Positions 28,058 through 37,092 of a stretch of DNA of 64,000 bases are shown here, one piece after another. The translations under genes were made by a program, and so were the position numbers. Below the pieces are notes generated by a model that saw nothing but the letters and a program-made list of their open reading frames with translations, was not told where the DNA came from and searched no databases. How positions within the stretch are numbered: the first letter of the stretch is position 1; each line of letters begins with the position of its first letter. Source of the DNA: Pirellulaceae bacterium. GTDB lineage: Bacteria; Planctomycetota; Planctomycetia; Pirellulales; Pirellulaceae. The DNA lies in assembly GCA_020852965.1 (NCBI GenBank), contig JADYZV010000026.1, positions 1 to 64,000 of the forward strand, in the 5' to 3' direction.

Positions 28058-29760
28058 TGCTCAATTTTGATGCGGGGGAAATACTCTTGCAACGTGGGTT
28101 GCTCGACCAAGAGCAGCTCAACGAACTGCGTGCTCAGGCTCTGGGGGGGCGCGAACTGTTCTCCACTGCCATCGATCGAGGGCTGGTCGAGGAAGAGGCC
28201 GCGCTGCGCGCCGTGGGCGATGTGCTCGGTATGGAGTTCGTCGATTTGCGCAATGCGGACGTCGATTTGAATGTGGTGAAGAACTTCCCACAAAAGCTAA
28301 TCTATCGCCACTCGCTCTTTCCGCTCAGTCGCGTCAACGGCTCCTTGACCCTTGCAACCAGCGACCCGCTCGATGTATACGCGCTCGATGAAGCGAGCGC
28401 GGCTACGGGCCTGTCGATTGTGCCGGTGGTTTCGGAGAAAGCCGAAATAGCCCGCTTGATGAAGAAGCATCTCGGCGTCGGCTCGGAGACGGTCGAAGGA
28501 TTGATGGCCGCCCGTGAGGATGACGAAATCCAATTGCTCGAGGACATCGAGTCCGACGGTAGCGAGCTTGGCGAGATGGCCCAGCAGGCATCGGTCGTAA
28601 GGCTGGTCAACGAAATACTGGTGGAGGCCGTCGATTCGCGGGCGAGCGACGTACATATCGAATCGCAATCTACTGGGATTGTCGTGCGTTATCGCATCGA
28701 TGGCATTTTGCATGATCAGCCCGTCCCACCGGAGATCAATCGCTTTCAAGCTGCGATTATTAGCCGCCTGAAGATCATGGCCCGCTTGAATATCGCTGAG
28801 AAACGCTTGCCGCAAGACGGACGAATCAAACTTAAAGTCCATGGCCGTGAGATCGACATTCGCTTGTCGGCCATTCCAATGATCCACGGCGAGAGTCTGG
28901 TCATGCGTATTCTCGACAAAGGCTCGATGAAATTCGACTTGCAGGGACTCGGCATGGACCCTCACACCTACGGCATCTTTAGTCAATTGATACGCTTACC
29001 CCACGGCATTGTCTTGGTCACTGGCCCAACCGGCTCGGGAAAAACCACCACGCTGTACAGTTCATTGTTGGAAATTCGCAGTCCAGAAAACAAAATCATT
29101 ACCACGGAAGATCCCGTGGAGTACCAGCTCGATGGCATCAATCAAATCCAAGTTCACTCAAAAATCGGCTTGACCTTTGCTGCATCTCTGCGAAGTATTC
29201 TGCGTCACGACCCCGACATTGTGCTAGTCGGTGAGATCCGCGATGCCGAGACGGCCGAAAATGCCATTCAAGCTTCCCTGACGGGGCACTTGGTATTTAG
29301 CACGCTGCACACCAACGACGCAGCCGGTGCTTTTACTCGGATCGTCGATATGGGGATCGAACCCTTCTTGGTGTCGAGCACCGTGGAAGGGATTATGGCC
29401 CAGCGTTTGTTGCGCAAGTTGTGCCCCGCTTGTAAAGTCCCCTACACACCTGCCAACGAGGATATTCCGAGTGATTTTCCGTGGGAGAAGCTGGCAGGCC
29501 AGCCACTGTATCGCAATGTTGGCTGTCGCAATTGTCGCAACGTCGGCTACGCTGGTCGGATGGGGATTTATGAACTGTTGGTAACCAATGAAGAGATCAA
29601 GACTTTAGCCCACGATCGTGTCAGCACTTGGGAGATCAAGCAGGCCGCATTGAAGGCCGGCATGCGAACCTTGCGCATGGATGCTTGGGACAAAGCCATC
29701 GAGGGTCGCACCAGTGTTGAAGAAGTTATTCGCGTCACCAAAGGCGATCGGTTGTCGTAG
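28057..29760 (+). CDS. gspE: GspE/PilB-type secretion ATPase
   Basis: A 567 aa cytoplasmic ATPase that powers pseudopilus assembly. The N-terminal GspE-type domain (residues 1-150) is followed by the CTD. Walker A GPTGSGKTTTL is at about 322, the Asp box EDPVEYQLDGINQIQVH follows, Walker B is ILRHDPDIVLVGEIRD and the His box is TGHLVFSTLHTNDA. A zinc-binding pair CPAC (about 455) and CRNC (about 490) is present, as in GspE/PilB. The ATG overlaps the preceding stop by one base. The gap to gspF is 53 bases of low-complexity TTTCACATTTC-like sequence. GspE and PilB cannot be told apart on sequence, but the pseudopilin set points to a T2SS-like machine. Confidence 0.96.
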   Translation: MLNFDAGEILLQRGLLDQEQLNELRAQALGGRELFSTAIDRGLVEEEAALRAVGDVLGMEFVDLRNADVDLNVVKNFPQKLIYRHSLFPLSRVNGSLTLATSDPLDVYALDEASAATGLSIVPVVSEKAEIARLMKKHLGVGSETVEGLMAAREDDEIQLLEDIESDGSELGEMAQQASVVRLVNEILVEAVDSRASDVHIESQSTGIVVRYRIDGILHDQPVPPEINRFQAAIISRLKIMARLNIAEKRLPQDGRIKLKVHGREIDIRLSAIPMIHGESLVMRILDKGSMKFDLQGLGMDPHTYGIFSQLIRLPHGIVLVTGPTGSGKTTTLYSSLLEIRSPENKIITTEDPVEYQLDGINQIQVHSKIGLTFAASLRSILRHDPDIVLVGEIRDAETAENAIQASLTGHLVFSTLHTNDAAGAFTRIVDMGIEPFLVSSTVEGIMAQRLLRKLCPACKVPYTPANEDIPSDFPWEKLAGQPLYRNVGCRNCRNVGYAGRMGIYELLVTNEEIKTLAHDRVSTWEIKQAALKAGMRTLRMDAWDKAIEGRTSVEEVIRVTKGDRLS

Positions 29761-29813
29761 GGTTCAGATTTTAGATTTCACATTTCAGCTTTCATATTCT
29801 AGACTTCCCATTC

Positions 29814-31013
29814 ATGCCTGAATTTGCTTACATTGCTCGAGATCTCAGCGGCCATCGCAAGACGGGTTCGTTGAATGCTAACAGCCAGCATGAGGTGCTG
29901 GCGCAGTTGGATGGTCTGGGGTTGATGCCGGTCGAAATCAAGTCGCTCAAGTCGGCTGGCGTTGGTCGTTCGCCGCGCGTCGGTGGCCAGGTCATGGCCA
30001 ATACCTACAATCAACTCGCTTCCTTGCTACGCAGCGGTGTGCCGCTGCTCAGAGCGCTGACGGTGATGAGCACTCAGGCCAGCAAGCCAGCTTTGAAGCT
30101 AGTGCTGGAAGAGATCAAGGCCAAGGTCGAAGAGGGAGAGCCCCTACCGACCGCCATGGCTCGCTTCCCACGAGTCTTCAATGACATGGCCGTCAACATG
30201 ACGCGGGCCGGTACCGAAGGTGGCTTCTTGGAGGATGCTCTCGAGCGCGTGGCGGCGTTTACTGAACAACAAGAGGACATGAAGGGACGCGCCGCCGGTG
30301 CATTGGCCTATCCGGCGTTCTTGGGTTTGGCCGGTACTGGGGTCGTCTCCGTATTAATTATTTTCTTTGTCCCCAAATTTGAATCGCTATTTTCGAACTT
30401 ACGCGAAAAAGGTGAATTGCCCTATGCAACCGACCTGCTGCTCGCGTTTAGCGCTATCCTAGGTGCCTATTGGTGGTTGGTATTGGGAGCCATGCTAGTG
30501 GCCATCTTCGCCTTGTGGACCTTTCTCAAGACGGACGAGGGCCGCTGGTGGCTAGACTGGGCGAAGATAAAGACACCCCTGTTCGGGACTATTTTCTTGA
30601 ACTTGGCGGTGGCTCGCTTCTGCCGCGTGCTGGGAACGCTGCTGAGCAATGGGGTGCCCATCTTGAAATCGCTGGACATCAGCCGCAATGCAGCGGGCAA
30701 TCGTATCCTATCGGCAGCGATCAAGAAGGCGAGCGAAAATGTGACTGCCGGTCAAAAGCTGGCTACCCCGCTGGCCGCGTCAGGGCATTTTCCGAATCAA
30801 GTCGTCGAGATGATCTCGGTGGCCGAAGAGTCCAACACGCTCGACAAGGTGATGGTCAACATCTCGGACAGTTTGGAGCGGACCACCTTTCGTCGCTTGG
30901 ACATTTTGGTGCGCTTGCTCGAACCGTTGATGTTGCTGGTAATGGCCGGAGTTGTGTTTTTTATCGTATTGGCCCTAATGGTGCCGCTACTTAGCAGCGC
31001 CGACGCGGTTTAA
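29814..31013 (+). CDS. gspF: GspF/PilC-type inner membrane platform protein
   Basis: A 399 aa polytopic protein with two T2SSF domains. The N-terminal half shows FAYIARDLSGHRKTGSLNAN then QLASLLRSGVPLLRALTVM. Membrane segments are AYPAFLGLAGTGVVSVLIIF (about 165-187), a second at about 210-240 (SAILGAYWWLVLGAMLVAIF) and a C-terminal one (LLEPLMLLVMAGVVFFIVLA). The second half contains ARFCRVLGTLLSNGVPILKS, EMISVAEESNTLDKVM and ends with ALMVPLLSSADAV. It forms the platform that contacts GspE. It is followed by 83 bases with a 7-bp tandem array before the pseudopilin gene. Confidence 0.95.
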   Translation: MPEFAYIARDLSGHRKTGSLNANSQHEVLAQLDGLGLMPVEIKSLKSAGVGRSPRVGGQVMANTYNQLASLLRSGVPLLRALTVMSTQASKPALKLVLEEIKAKVEEGEPLPTAMARFPRVFNDMAVNMTRAGTEGGFLEDALERVAAFTEQQEDMKGRAAGALAYPAFLGLAGTGVVSVLIIFFVPKFESLFSNLREKGELPYATDLLLAFSAILGAYWWLVLGAMLVAIFALWTFLKTDEGRWWLDWAKIKTPLFGTIFLNLAVARFCRVLGTLLSNGVPILKSLDISRNAAGNRILSAAIKKASENVTAGQKLATPLAASGHFPNQVVEMISVAEESNTLDKVMVNISDSLERTTFRRLDILVRLLEPLMLLVMAGVVFFIVLALMVPLLSSADAV

Positions 31014-31020
31014 TTTAATA

Positions 31021-31062
31021 GGTTCTTGGTTCTTGGTTCTTGGTTCTTGGTTCTTGGTTCCT
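31021..31062. repeat. Heptamer tandem array upstream of the major pseudopilin gene
   Basis: Five perfect GGTTCTT units and a sixth with one change run from 31021 to 31062, 35 bases before the chosen pseudopilin ATG. Slipped-strand copy changes here could alter the spacing of the leader. Confidence 0.85.
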
Positions 31063-31096
31063 CGACTCCGACGCAAATGAAGAAAGCGAGCTCAAT

Positions 31097-31603
31097 ATGC
31101 AAAAGGAAATGAAACGAACTATGGTGGAAACATATCAGCCAACTCAGGCTGCGGCCAAACCGACTCAGCTCAACGCGGCACGTCAACTACGGCATCGGCT
31201 GCGGCGTCCATTGTGCCGTCAACACCGGCAGCGAGCATTTACGTTGCTCGAGGTCATGCTCGTGCTGGTCATCATCGCGGCCATCGCGGGGATTGCTGTG
31301 GTCAATGTCGGCAGCTTTCAAGAGAAAGCCTATCGCCGCACCGCTGCGGCTGAGATCAGCAACCTCAAGACAATGCTCGATAGCTATAAGCTGGAAGTGG
31401 GCAGCTACCCGACACAGCTCTCGGCGCTGTACGAAAAGCCATCCGACCTAGCCGATCCTACCAAATGGATGAAAATCTCGAAGGAGCCGATCAAGCCAGA
31501 TCCCTGGGGTCGTCCGTACGAGTACACCCTCAACGGTGCCGAATTCGAACTGAGAAGCCTCGGCCCCGATGGCCAGAGCGGCAATGAAGATGATGTCACC
31601 TGA
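31097..31603 (+). CDS. gspG: GspG-type major pseudopilin
   Basis: A 168 aa pseudopilin from the ATG at 31097. The upstream frame, which needs a TTG start, runs through a simple repeat and was not used; ATGs at 31109 and 31121 are alternatives. A basic leader of about 45 residues ends at the prepilin cleavage motif RA|FTLLEVMLVLVIIAAIAG. The C-terminal half has the GspG signature DPWGRPYEYTLNGAEFELRS, then LGPDGQSGNEDDVT with the Asp residues that bind calcium in GspG. The major pseudopilin polymerises in the inner membrane and pushes substrate. The long basic leader is unusual; typical GspG leaders are under 15 residues. Confidence 0.93.
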   Translation: MQKEMKRTMVETYQPTQAAAKPTQLNAARQLRHRLRRPLCRQHRQRAFTLLEVMLVLVIIAAIAGIAVVNVGSFQEKAYRRTAAAEISNLKTMLDSYKLEVGSYPTQLSALYEKPSDLADPTKWMKISKEPIKPDPWGRPYEYTLNGAEFELRSLGPDGQSGNEDDVT

Positions 31604-31616
31604 TAGGTTGCTGCCG

Positions 31617-32348
31617 ATGCGGCAAGCCCGTAATGCCTTCACTGTAGTGGACGAGGTTACGAGTCCCTTTGAGTTGCGGCTCAAGTGGCGCGCCCTCAGT
31701 GCCTTTACCTTACTAGAAGTCATGCTGGTGTTGGCAATCGTCGCTATGATTGGTGCGATCGCCGTACCACGCATGGAGGCAATTTACGAGCGATATAAGC
31801 TGCGAGGAATGGCCAATGAACTGCGGCTGATATGGGATACCGCTCGGCTGGACGCCATGCGCACGGGACAATCTCAAGTCTTTCAGTGCTTACCCGAGAG
31901 CGGTTCGTACAGCGTCGCTCCGTTAGTGCTGCAATCGGACACTGCCAGCGCGGGAGCTGGCGCGACAATCATGCTCAGTGGTGGTGCCCAAGCCGAAACG
32001 CAGTCCAACGGTTTTCTCACCGCAGTGGACCCACCATCGCAGTCCGCCAAAAAGCTCGAAGAAGGCATTACGTTTGTCAGTTGCCAAGTCGTCGGCAGCC
32101 AGCGCGCTTACGCAGTGGCTCAAGATGCGCAAGTCAGTGGCAACAACGATGTCAATTCGCAGACGGTTGGTCAAGCAGTCCTCTTCTATCCCGACGGCAG
32201 CACCAGCACCGCAGAGGTGCGCATTCAGAATGAACGCGGCGATATGCGCGCGGTTCAATTGCGAGGTTTGACGGGTCACAGTCGCGTGATCGAAGTCGCC
32301 AGTGCCAGCGCCGTTTCGGATAGCGACGAGAGAGGCGGTGTAAAATGA
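31617..32348 (+). CDS. GspH-type minor pseudopilin with repeat-derived leader
   Basis: A 243 aa pseudopilin when started at ATG 31617. In-frame ATGs from 31569 would overlap gspG and add up to 16 residues. The cleavage site SA|FTLLEVMLVLAIVAMIGA is conventional. The leader contains VVDEVTSPFE, encoded by a half-copy of the family A repeat (31644-31670). The rest of the protein has the IYERYKLRGMANELRLIWDT helix and a beta region expected of GspH/FimT-type pseudopilins. The stop overlaps the next ATG by four bases (ATGA). Its identity as H rather than another minor pseudopilin rests on order. Confidence 0.8.
   Translation: MRQARNAFTVVDEVTSPFELRLKWRALSAFTLLEVMLVLAIVAMIGAIAVPRMEAIYERYKLRGMANELRLIWDTARLDAMRTGQSQVFQCLPESGSYSVAPLVLQSDTASAGAGATIMLSGGAQAETQSNGFLTAVDPPSQSAKKLEEGITFVSCQVVGSQRAYAVAQDAQVSGNNDVNSQTVGQAVLFYPDGSTSTAEVRIQNERGDMRAVQLRGLTGHSRVIEVASASAVSDSDERGGVK
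31644..31670. repeat. Family A half-copy inside the GspH-type pseudopilin leader
   Basis: GTAGTGGACGAGGTTACGAG plus TCCC matches the left arm of family A exactly over 24 bases. No matching right arm follows. It is immediately preceded by TGCCTTCACT, and TGCCTTTACC occurs at 31700-31709. Confidence 0.85.
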
Positions 32349-33367
32349 GGGGCGTGAGGCCATTTGGTTGGAGTCTAGCTCGCAGGGGTCTGGGTCTGTC
32401 GCTGTTGGAGGTGGTTCTTTCACTGGCCATTCTGGCGATTGCTTCAGCCTACCTGGCACAGTCGATGCAGTTGGCAACGCACAACGCGCTGCGCGCCGAA
32501 CGATTGACGCAAGCCGAATTGGTTGCCGAGAGTGTGATGAACCAAGTCATCGCCGGAGTGATCCCCAATAAGCCGGTCACGTGGACCAATTATCACAACT
32601 CGACCGGGTTGACCGAGTGGCTCTACGAATTGCGCAGTATACCGACCGAAATCGATGGCATGGTGGGGCTCCAAGTAGCCGTGCAGAAGAGCGATCCCAA
32701 CGTCGGCTTGGTGCAAACGCAATATGATTTATTTGCCAATCGCTGGATCATCGATCCCGCCTTGGAGCTCGACGTACCTCCGGAACCAACCGAAGAGGAA
32801 GCTGCTTCCGAGTCGACAGGCGGCGAGCAGGGGAGTGGTTCTGGGAGTTCAGCGGCAGCCAACACGGCAGCCAGCGCGGCTGGCGCCTCGGCCTTTGGCG
32901 GAGCAGCCACGGGCGGCATGGGTGGCGCGCAAGGAGCCGGCGGCGGACGCGGTGGGGCTGGTGGCCCTGGCGGTGGACGCGGCGGCGCTGACGGAGGACG
33001 TGGCGGCGCGGGTGGAGGACGCGGCGGCGCGGGTGGAGGACGCGGCGGCGCTGGTGGAGGACGCGGCGGCGCTGGTGGAGGACGCGGCGGCGCTGGTGGC
33101 GCGGGCACGGGTTTTGGCGGGGCAGGTGGTGGTGCCGGCGGCGGACGCGGTGGCGCGGGTGGAGGTTTTGGCGGGGCAGGTGGTGGTGCCGGGAGCGGAC
33201 GCGGTGGCGCGGGTGGAGGTTTTGGCGGGGCAGGAGGAGGCGCCGGGAGCGGACGCGGTGGCGCGGGTGGAGGTTTTGGCGGGGCAGGAGGAGGCGCCGG
33301 GAGCGGACGGGGCGGGGCAGGATTTGGTGGCGCGGGCGGTGGATTTGGTCCGGGCGGCCTCAATTGA
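32345..33367 (+). CDS. GspI-type minor pseudopilin with glycine-rich tandem-repeat tail
   Basis: A 340 aa protein. The first 150 residues are pseudopilin-like: RRGLGLSLLEVVLSLAILAI (cleavage at about G/LSLLEV), a hydrophobic helix, and a beta-rich part resembling GspI. From about residue 170 the sequence is mostly Gly, Arg, Ala and Phe. It shows a 7-residue unit (GGRGGAG, about six copies) and then an 18-residue unit (GGFGGAGGGAGSGRGGAG, four copies at 54 bp spacing from 33110). Such a tail is not part of the family and is likely disordered and surface exposed. Frame, start and stop are clear. The start overlaps the previous stop by ATGA. It is followed by a 391 bp gap. Confidence 0.85.
   Translation: MRGVRPFGWSLARRGLGLSLLEVVLSLAILAIASAYLAQSMQLATHNALRAERLTQAELVAESVMNQVIAGVIPNKPVTWTNYHNSTGLTEWLYELRSIPTEIDGMVGLQVAVQKSDPNVGLVQTQYDLFANRWIIDPALELDVPPEPTEEEAASESTGGEQGSGSGSSAAANTAASAAGASAFGGAATGGMGGAQGAGGGRGGAGGPGGGRGGADGGRGGAGGGRGGAGGGRGGAGGGRGGAGGGRGGAGGAGTGFGGAGGGAGGGRGGAGGGFGGAGGGAGSGRGGAGGGFGGAGGGAGSGRGGAGGGFGGAGGGAGSGRGGAGFGGAGGGFGPGGLN
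32975..33325 (+). repeat. Coding tandem repeats (21-bp and 54-bp units) in the GspI-like tail
   Basis: 21-bp units of the form GGACGCGGCGGCGCTGGTGG run from about 32975 to 33100. 54-bp units begin at 33110, 33164, 33218 and 33272, each opening GGTTTTGGCGGGGCAG. Units are highly conserved at DNA level, which points to recent expansion or conversion. Confidence 0.9.
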
Positions 33368-33758
33368 TTGAATGGCGACGTTCGACGTTCGCACGAACTT
33401 CCCGAAAGGGCATTGGTTTTCTGTCTTCTAACGTATTCCGAATTGATAATTGAAAAATGCAAATGGAAAAATGCAAAATGAAAGAACGAAAATTTGACAC
33501 GTGCCGCTGAACACACCGCCGAATTTGTCAAAAAAGGATTCCACTGGTCGTCAATTGTCAGGAAAATATAGTGGAGTTCAGAGAGAAGCATCGAAGATTT
33601 AGAGAATTTGCATTTTGCGCTTTTCAATTATTATTTTTCAATTGCTGAGCGCTTGCTGCCACCGAGCGCAGGCCTTCGAACAACCCCCTATTTTTGATTC
33701 TTGACACTTCCTTAAGACCAGCGTCGCATCCCACAACCATTCGAAAGAGTCAGCAGCA
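33368..33758. other. 391 bp gap within the secretion locus, no gene
   Basis: AT-richer, simple-sequence DNA including ATTGAAAAATGCAAATGGAA and AATGCAAAATGAAAG. I see no gene or clear promoter. The following pseudopilin gene may have its own promoter here. Confidence 0.5.
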
Positions 33759-34784
33759 ATGCAACATAAAAATTCGCGCAGCGCGTTCACGCTGATTGAA
33801 TTGCTGCTTTCGCTTGCGCTGATTGTGGTGGCGACGGCTCTGGTAGGCTCGTTGATGCAGATGTTCTCTCGCAACTTCGCTACGCGCGGCGATGACATTC
33901 GTCGTGAACAATTAGCTCGGGCACTACTCAGCAAGATTGCGGACGACGTCCGCGCCGTTATCCTTCCTCAAGAGTATGACTCGAGCGTGCTAGAACAACT
34001 ACTCGGGGCAAGCGGTGGATCGAGTGCCGCTGACGCGCAAGCCGCCACCGACTCAACTAGCTCTCTGGCTGGCTCCACCAGCCCGACCGACTCGTCCAGT
34101 ACGACAGCCCCAGCCAGCGGCGGGGAGCTGTCCACGACGGTCACCACCAGCCTGCCGCCGGGTATCTACGGAGACCAGTATTCATTGATCGTTGACGTCA
34201 GCCGCATTCCACGCCCCGACGAGTACAACATGCAAACGGCGAGCATGTCCGATCCCTTCATAGCCGATGTGCCTGGCGACATGAAGACGGTCACCTACTT
34301 CATCCAATCGCCGACAAATATGGGAGTCGATGATACGCTGGCGCAGTTCGAGACGACAAATGGTTCGTCCAGCGGGCAAGCCAGCGGACTGGTTCGCCGC
34401 CAGCTCGATCGGGCCGTCACCGCTTATGCCGAAGAGATGGGAAACACGCAACGCTTGCAGCGCACGGGCGATTTGCTTGCCCCCGAAGTGGTCGCGCTCG
34501 AGTTCGCTTACTTCGATGGGGTCGATTGGTTGACTGAGTGGGACTCGTCCACGCAGTCGCTGCCGTGGTTGGTCGAAATTACGCTAGCCATGCAAACCGC
34601 TACAGCCGGTGAGACGACGCCGTTCACTCCCGGCGTTTCCATTAGCCTGCTCCCCCATGCGGATCGCCAAGCCTACGGAATCGAAGTTTATCAATTGGTT
34701 GTCGCCATACCCGGCGCGCAATTGCACGCCGTCGATGCCGCATCGGCCGATCAAGCGGCAGGAATGGAGTCGATGGGCTTATGA
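33759..34784 (+). CDS. GspJ-type minor pseudopilin
   Basis: A 341 aa protein. The leader MQHKNSRS precedes A|FTLIELLLSLALIVVATAL, a classical prepilin cleavage site with the conserved Glu. The helix continues with LVGSLMQMFSRNFATRGDDI. A Ser/Thr-rich linker (about 90-130) interrupts the beta domain. The C-terminal half has VVALEFAYFDGVDWLTEWDS then LPWLVEITLAMQ, which resembles the GspJ FxxYDG / W...P..V pattern. The stop overlaps the next ATG by four bases. It is larger than typical GspJ (about 200 aa) because of the linker. Confidence 0.87.
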   Translation: MQHKNSRSAFTLIELLLSLALIVVATALVGSLMQMFSRNFATRGDDIRREQLARALLSKIADDVRAVILPQEYDSSVLEQLLGASGGSSAADAQAATDSTSSLAGSTSPTDSSSTTAPASGGELSTTVTTSLPPGIYGDQYSLIVDVSRIPRPDEYNMQTASMSDPFIADVPGDMKTVTYFIQSPTNMGVDDTLAQFETTNGSSSGQASGLVRRQLDRAVTAYAEEMGNTQRLQRTGDLLAPEVVALEFAYFDGVDWLTEWDSSTQSLPWLVEITLAMQTATAGETTPFTPGVSISLLPHADRQAYGIEVYQLVVAIPGAQLHAVDAASADQAAGMESMGL

Positions 34785-36727
34785 AATCACCAAGAACTTA
34801 TGACGATCGACATATGCTGCCACGACGCGGCGCAATTGCGTATCGCACGATGGGTCGGCAAAGCGGTTTTATTCTGTTATTAGTTCTCGTCGTAGTGGCG
34901 ATTGCATCGCTTGCCACGTTAACCTTCTCGCGGTCGATGTTGATTACGCATGAAGCCGCGCGAATTTCAACTGGGCAACTGCAAACGCGGATGTGCGCCG
35001 AATCGGGTGCACAGGCCGTGCGTTTGATGCTCGCCTATCCGCACACTGAGCGACTGGGCATGGGGGGCACCTGGGACAACGCGGCCATGTTCCAAGCGAT
35101 CAATGTCATCCCCGACAACGATCCGGCGCGGCGTGCTCACTATACGATCATCTCCCCCAGCCTCGATGAAGCGGGCTACTACACCGGCCTGCGTTATGGA
35201 CTGCAAAACGAATCGGCCAAACTGAACCTCAACGCGCTCGCCCAGCTCGACGCACTCGCCTCGGCCGGAACCATGGCTGCCGCAGCCGTTGGTGGAGGTG
35301 CCCTCGGTGGTGAGACAAGTGGTGCGGGGAGCGGCCTGGGCAGCTCCATGTCGTCACTGGCCAGCACAGCCGCCGACGGCACGTCGCCTTCGATGGCTAG
35401 TGGCATGTTGATGGCCTTGCCAGGCATGACCGAAGATGTCGCCGATGCCATCCTCGACTGGCTCGATAAAGACGAAGAACCACGACCGATGGGGGCGGAA
35501 TTCGACGACTACTATCTACACTTGCCAAACCCGTATAAACCCGCCAATGGTCCGATCGAGTCGATTGAACAACTGCTGTTGGTGCGTGGCGTCACACCGC
35601 AGTTGCTGTTTGGGTACGACGAAAATCGCAATGGAGTGCTCGATGCGGCCGAGTCGACTCGGATGAGCCGGGGCACGCCTGCCGGATCGGCGCCCGGATC
35701 TCTCCCCGCAATGTCGAGCGATCCGAACATCGCACCGCCTCCGCCACTGGGCTGGGCCCCCTACCTTACGTTGCAAAGCTTAGAAAAAAATGTGGCTGCT
35801 GATGGCACGCAGCGCGTCAACATTAACTCGGATGACATGGAACTGCTGGCGGAAGACCTCTCCACCGTGTTGCAGAGCGAAGATTGGTCCAGCTTTATCT
35901 TGGCCTATCGCTATGGAGGCAAGCCGGGTGGTGCGGGCACGAGCCCACTGTTGGCTCTGGCCAGCATGGCTGCAGCGGACAGCGAGCAGACCGATGGTGC
36001 CCTGGGGGCTCAGCTACAAGGTTTGAACAATGCCGCTCAGGGAAATAGTGGCGCTGGCAATACCGGAGCTGGTGGTAGCCAAGCAAATGGTGCGCCCCCA
36101 CCGCGTTGGACGGCTGACCAAATCTCTTCGATCGATCTCACGCAAACTGGATCGGTAAAGTTCAATCAGGTGCTCGACCTGATTGACGCAACCGTCACCA
36201 TCAATGGGTCGGCCGGTGCGGTGACCTACGCTTCGCCACTGAGCTCCTTGCCGCTCGACTTGGCCAATTCGACGCCACAATTGATGGACTACTTAACCAC
36301 CGTCGATGCACCGGCAATCCCTGGGCGGATCAACATCATGGAATGTCCACAGGAGATCTTGCGTGGCATTCCTGGACTTACCGACGAAATGGTAGACCAG
36401 ATCCTCGAGGCTCGTGGCGATGGCTCCGATAGTCCAACTCGCCAGTTTGAGACTTGGTTAGCGGTGGAAGGAATTGTGACCATGGATCAAATGCGAGCTA
36501 TCCTGCCGCTGGTGACCTGTGGCGGCGACGTATTCAAAGCTCAGATTGTCGGCTATATCGAAGGTGGTGCAGCCTTTTCACGCATCGAAGCGATCATCAG
36601 CGGCGCTGGGGACGTTCCGAATATTTTGTTTTTTCGCCGCATGGATCACTTGGGACGTGGGTTTGATATTCACACCTTGGGACAAAGATTCGACGCTAAC
36701 CTACCGACAGGGCCCTCGATACGATGA
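34781..36727 (+). CDS. gspK: GspK-type pseudopilin-tip protein
   Basis: A 648 aa protein. A short basic start leads into GFILLLVLVVVAIASLATLT, the GspK-type transmembrane helix. Two helix-hairpin-helix-like regions of GspK follow: LPGMTEDVADAILDWLDKDE with PYKPANGPIESIEQLLLVRG, and IPGLTDEMVDQILEARGDG. GspK caps the pseudopilus and its saddle binds metal. The protein is about twice the size of classical GspK, with an extra middle region including a Gly/Asn-rich stretch. It overlaps gspJ by ATGA. After its stop comes a 365 bp gap. Confidence 0.9.
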   Translation: MKSPRTYDDRHMLPRRGAIAYRTMGRQSGFILLLVLVVVAIASLATLTFSRSMLITHEAARISTGQLQTRMCAESGAQAVRLMLAYPHTERLGMGGTWDNAAMFQAINVIPDNDPARRAHYTIISPSLDEAGYYTGLRYGLQNESAKLNLNALAQLDALASAGTMAAAAVGGGALGGETSGAGSGLGSSMSSLASTAADGTSPSMASGMLMALPGMTEDVADAILDWLDKDEEPRPMGAEFDDYYLHLPNPYKPANGPIESIEQLLLVRGVTPQLLFGYDENRNGVLDAAESTRMSRGTPAGSAPGSLPAMSSDPNIAPPPPLGWAPYLTLQSLEKNVAADGTQRVNINSDDMELLAEDLSTVLQSEDWSSFILAYRYGGKPGGAGTSPLLALASMAAADSEQTDGALGAQLQGLNNAAQGNSGAGNTGAGGSQANGAPPPRWTADQISSIDLTQTGSVKFNQVLDLIDATVTINGSAGAVTYASPLSSLPLDLANSTPQLMDYLTTVDAPAIPGRINIMECPQEILRGIPGLTDEMVDQILEARGDGSDSPTRQFETWLAVEGIVTMDQMRAILPLVTCGGDVFKAQIVGYIEGGAAFSRIEAIISGAGDVPNILFFRRMDHLGRGFDIHTLGQRFDANLPTGPSIR

Positions 36728-37092
36728 ATTGCAGTTCACTTAAGTTCTTCGGCAGCGCGGTATGCTTGCCGAAGCGATCGATTGTTTAACCGCGTAGCGC
36801 GCCGCATGGTGGATTGAGACCGAGAAGACAGCCCCTGTTGCACCGGTGGTCGCCCCAATGGGTGTCGCAATTGGACTAAGCATTGGTCGCGCTGCGCGGT
36901 TCATCAGATCAGATTGGCTCCGAGCCGTCAAATTAGCGTCAGACGCCGGATGGAGCGCAAGGCCTCGAGCACTAACGCCAAAACGGCTGAACCTAGAATT
37001 AAATGTTACAAAGCACCTTGGGTCAATTAAAATAGAGCTTTGCGGTCCTTGTTGACACAAGCCATGCACCAATTTAGAGAAGACGAAATCCA
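36728..37092. other. 365 bp gap before the PilM-like gene, no gene
   Basis: No convincing gene or repeat was found. The following coding start is a GTG at 37093, with AGAGAAG about 12 bases before it as a possible ribosome binding site. Confidence 0.5.

Noticed and set aside
32724-33371. Second + strand frame through the GspI-like tail
   Set aside because: The repeats are open in several frames because the units contain no stop; the pseudopilin frame is supported by the conserved N-terminus.
32623-33627. Long minus-strand Pro-rich frame opposite the GspI-like tail
   Set aside because: It is the antisense of the glycine repeats. Its PPAPP pattern comes from GC-rich repeat DNA, and it has no start context or family match.
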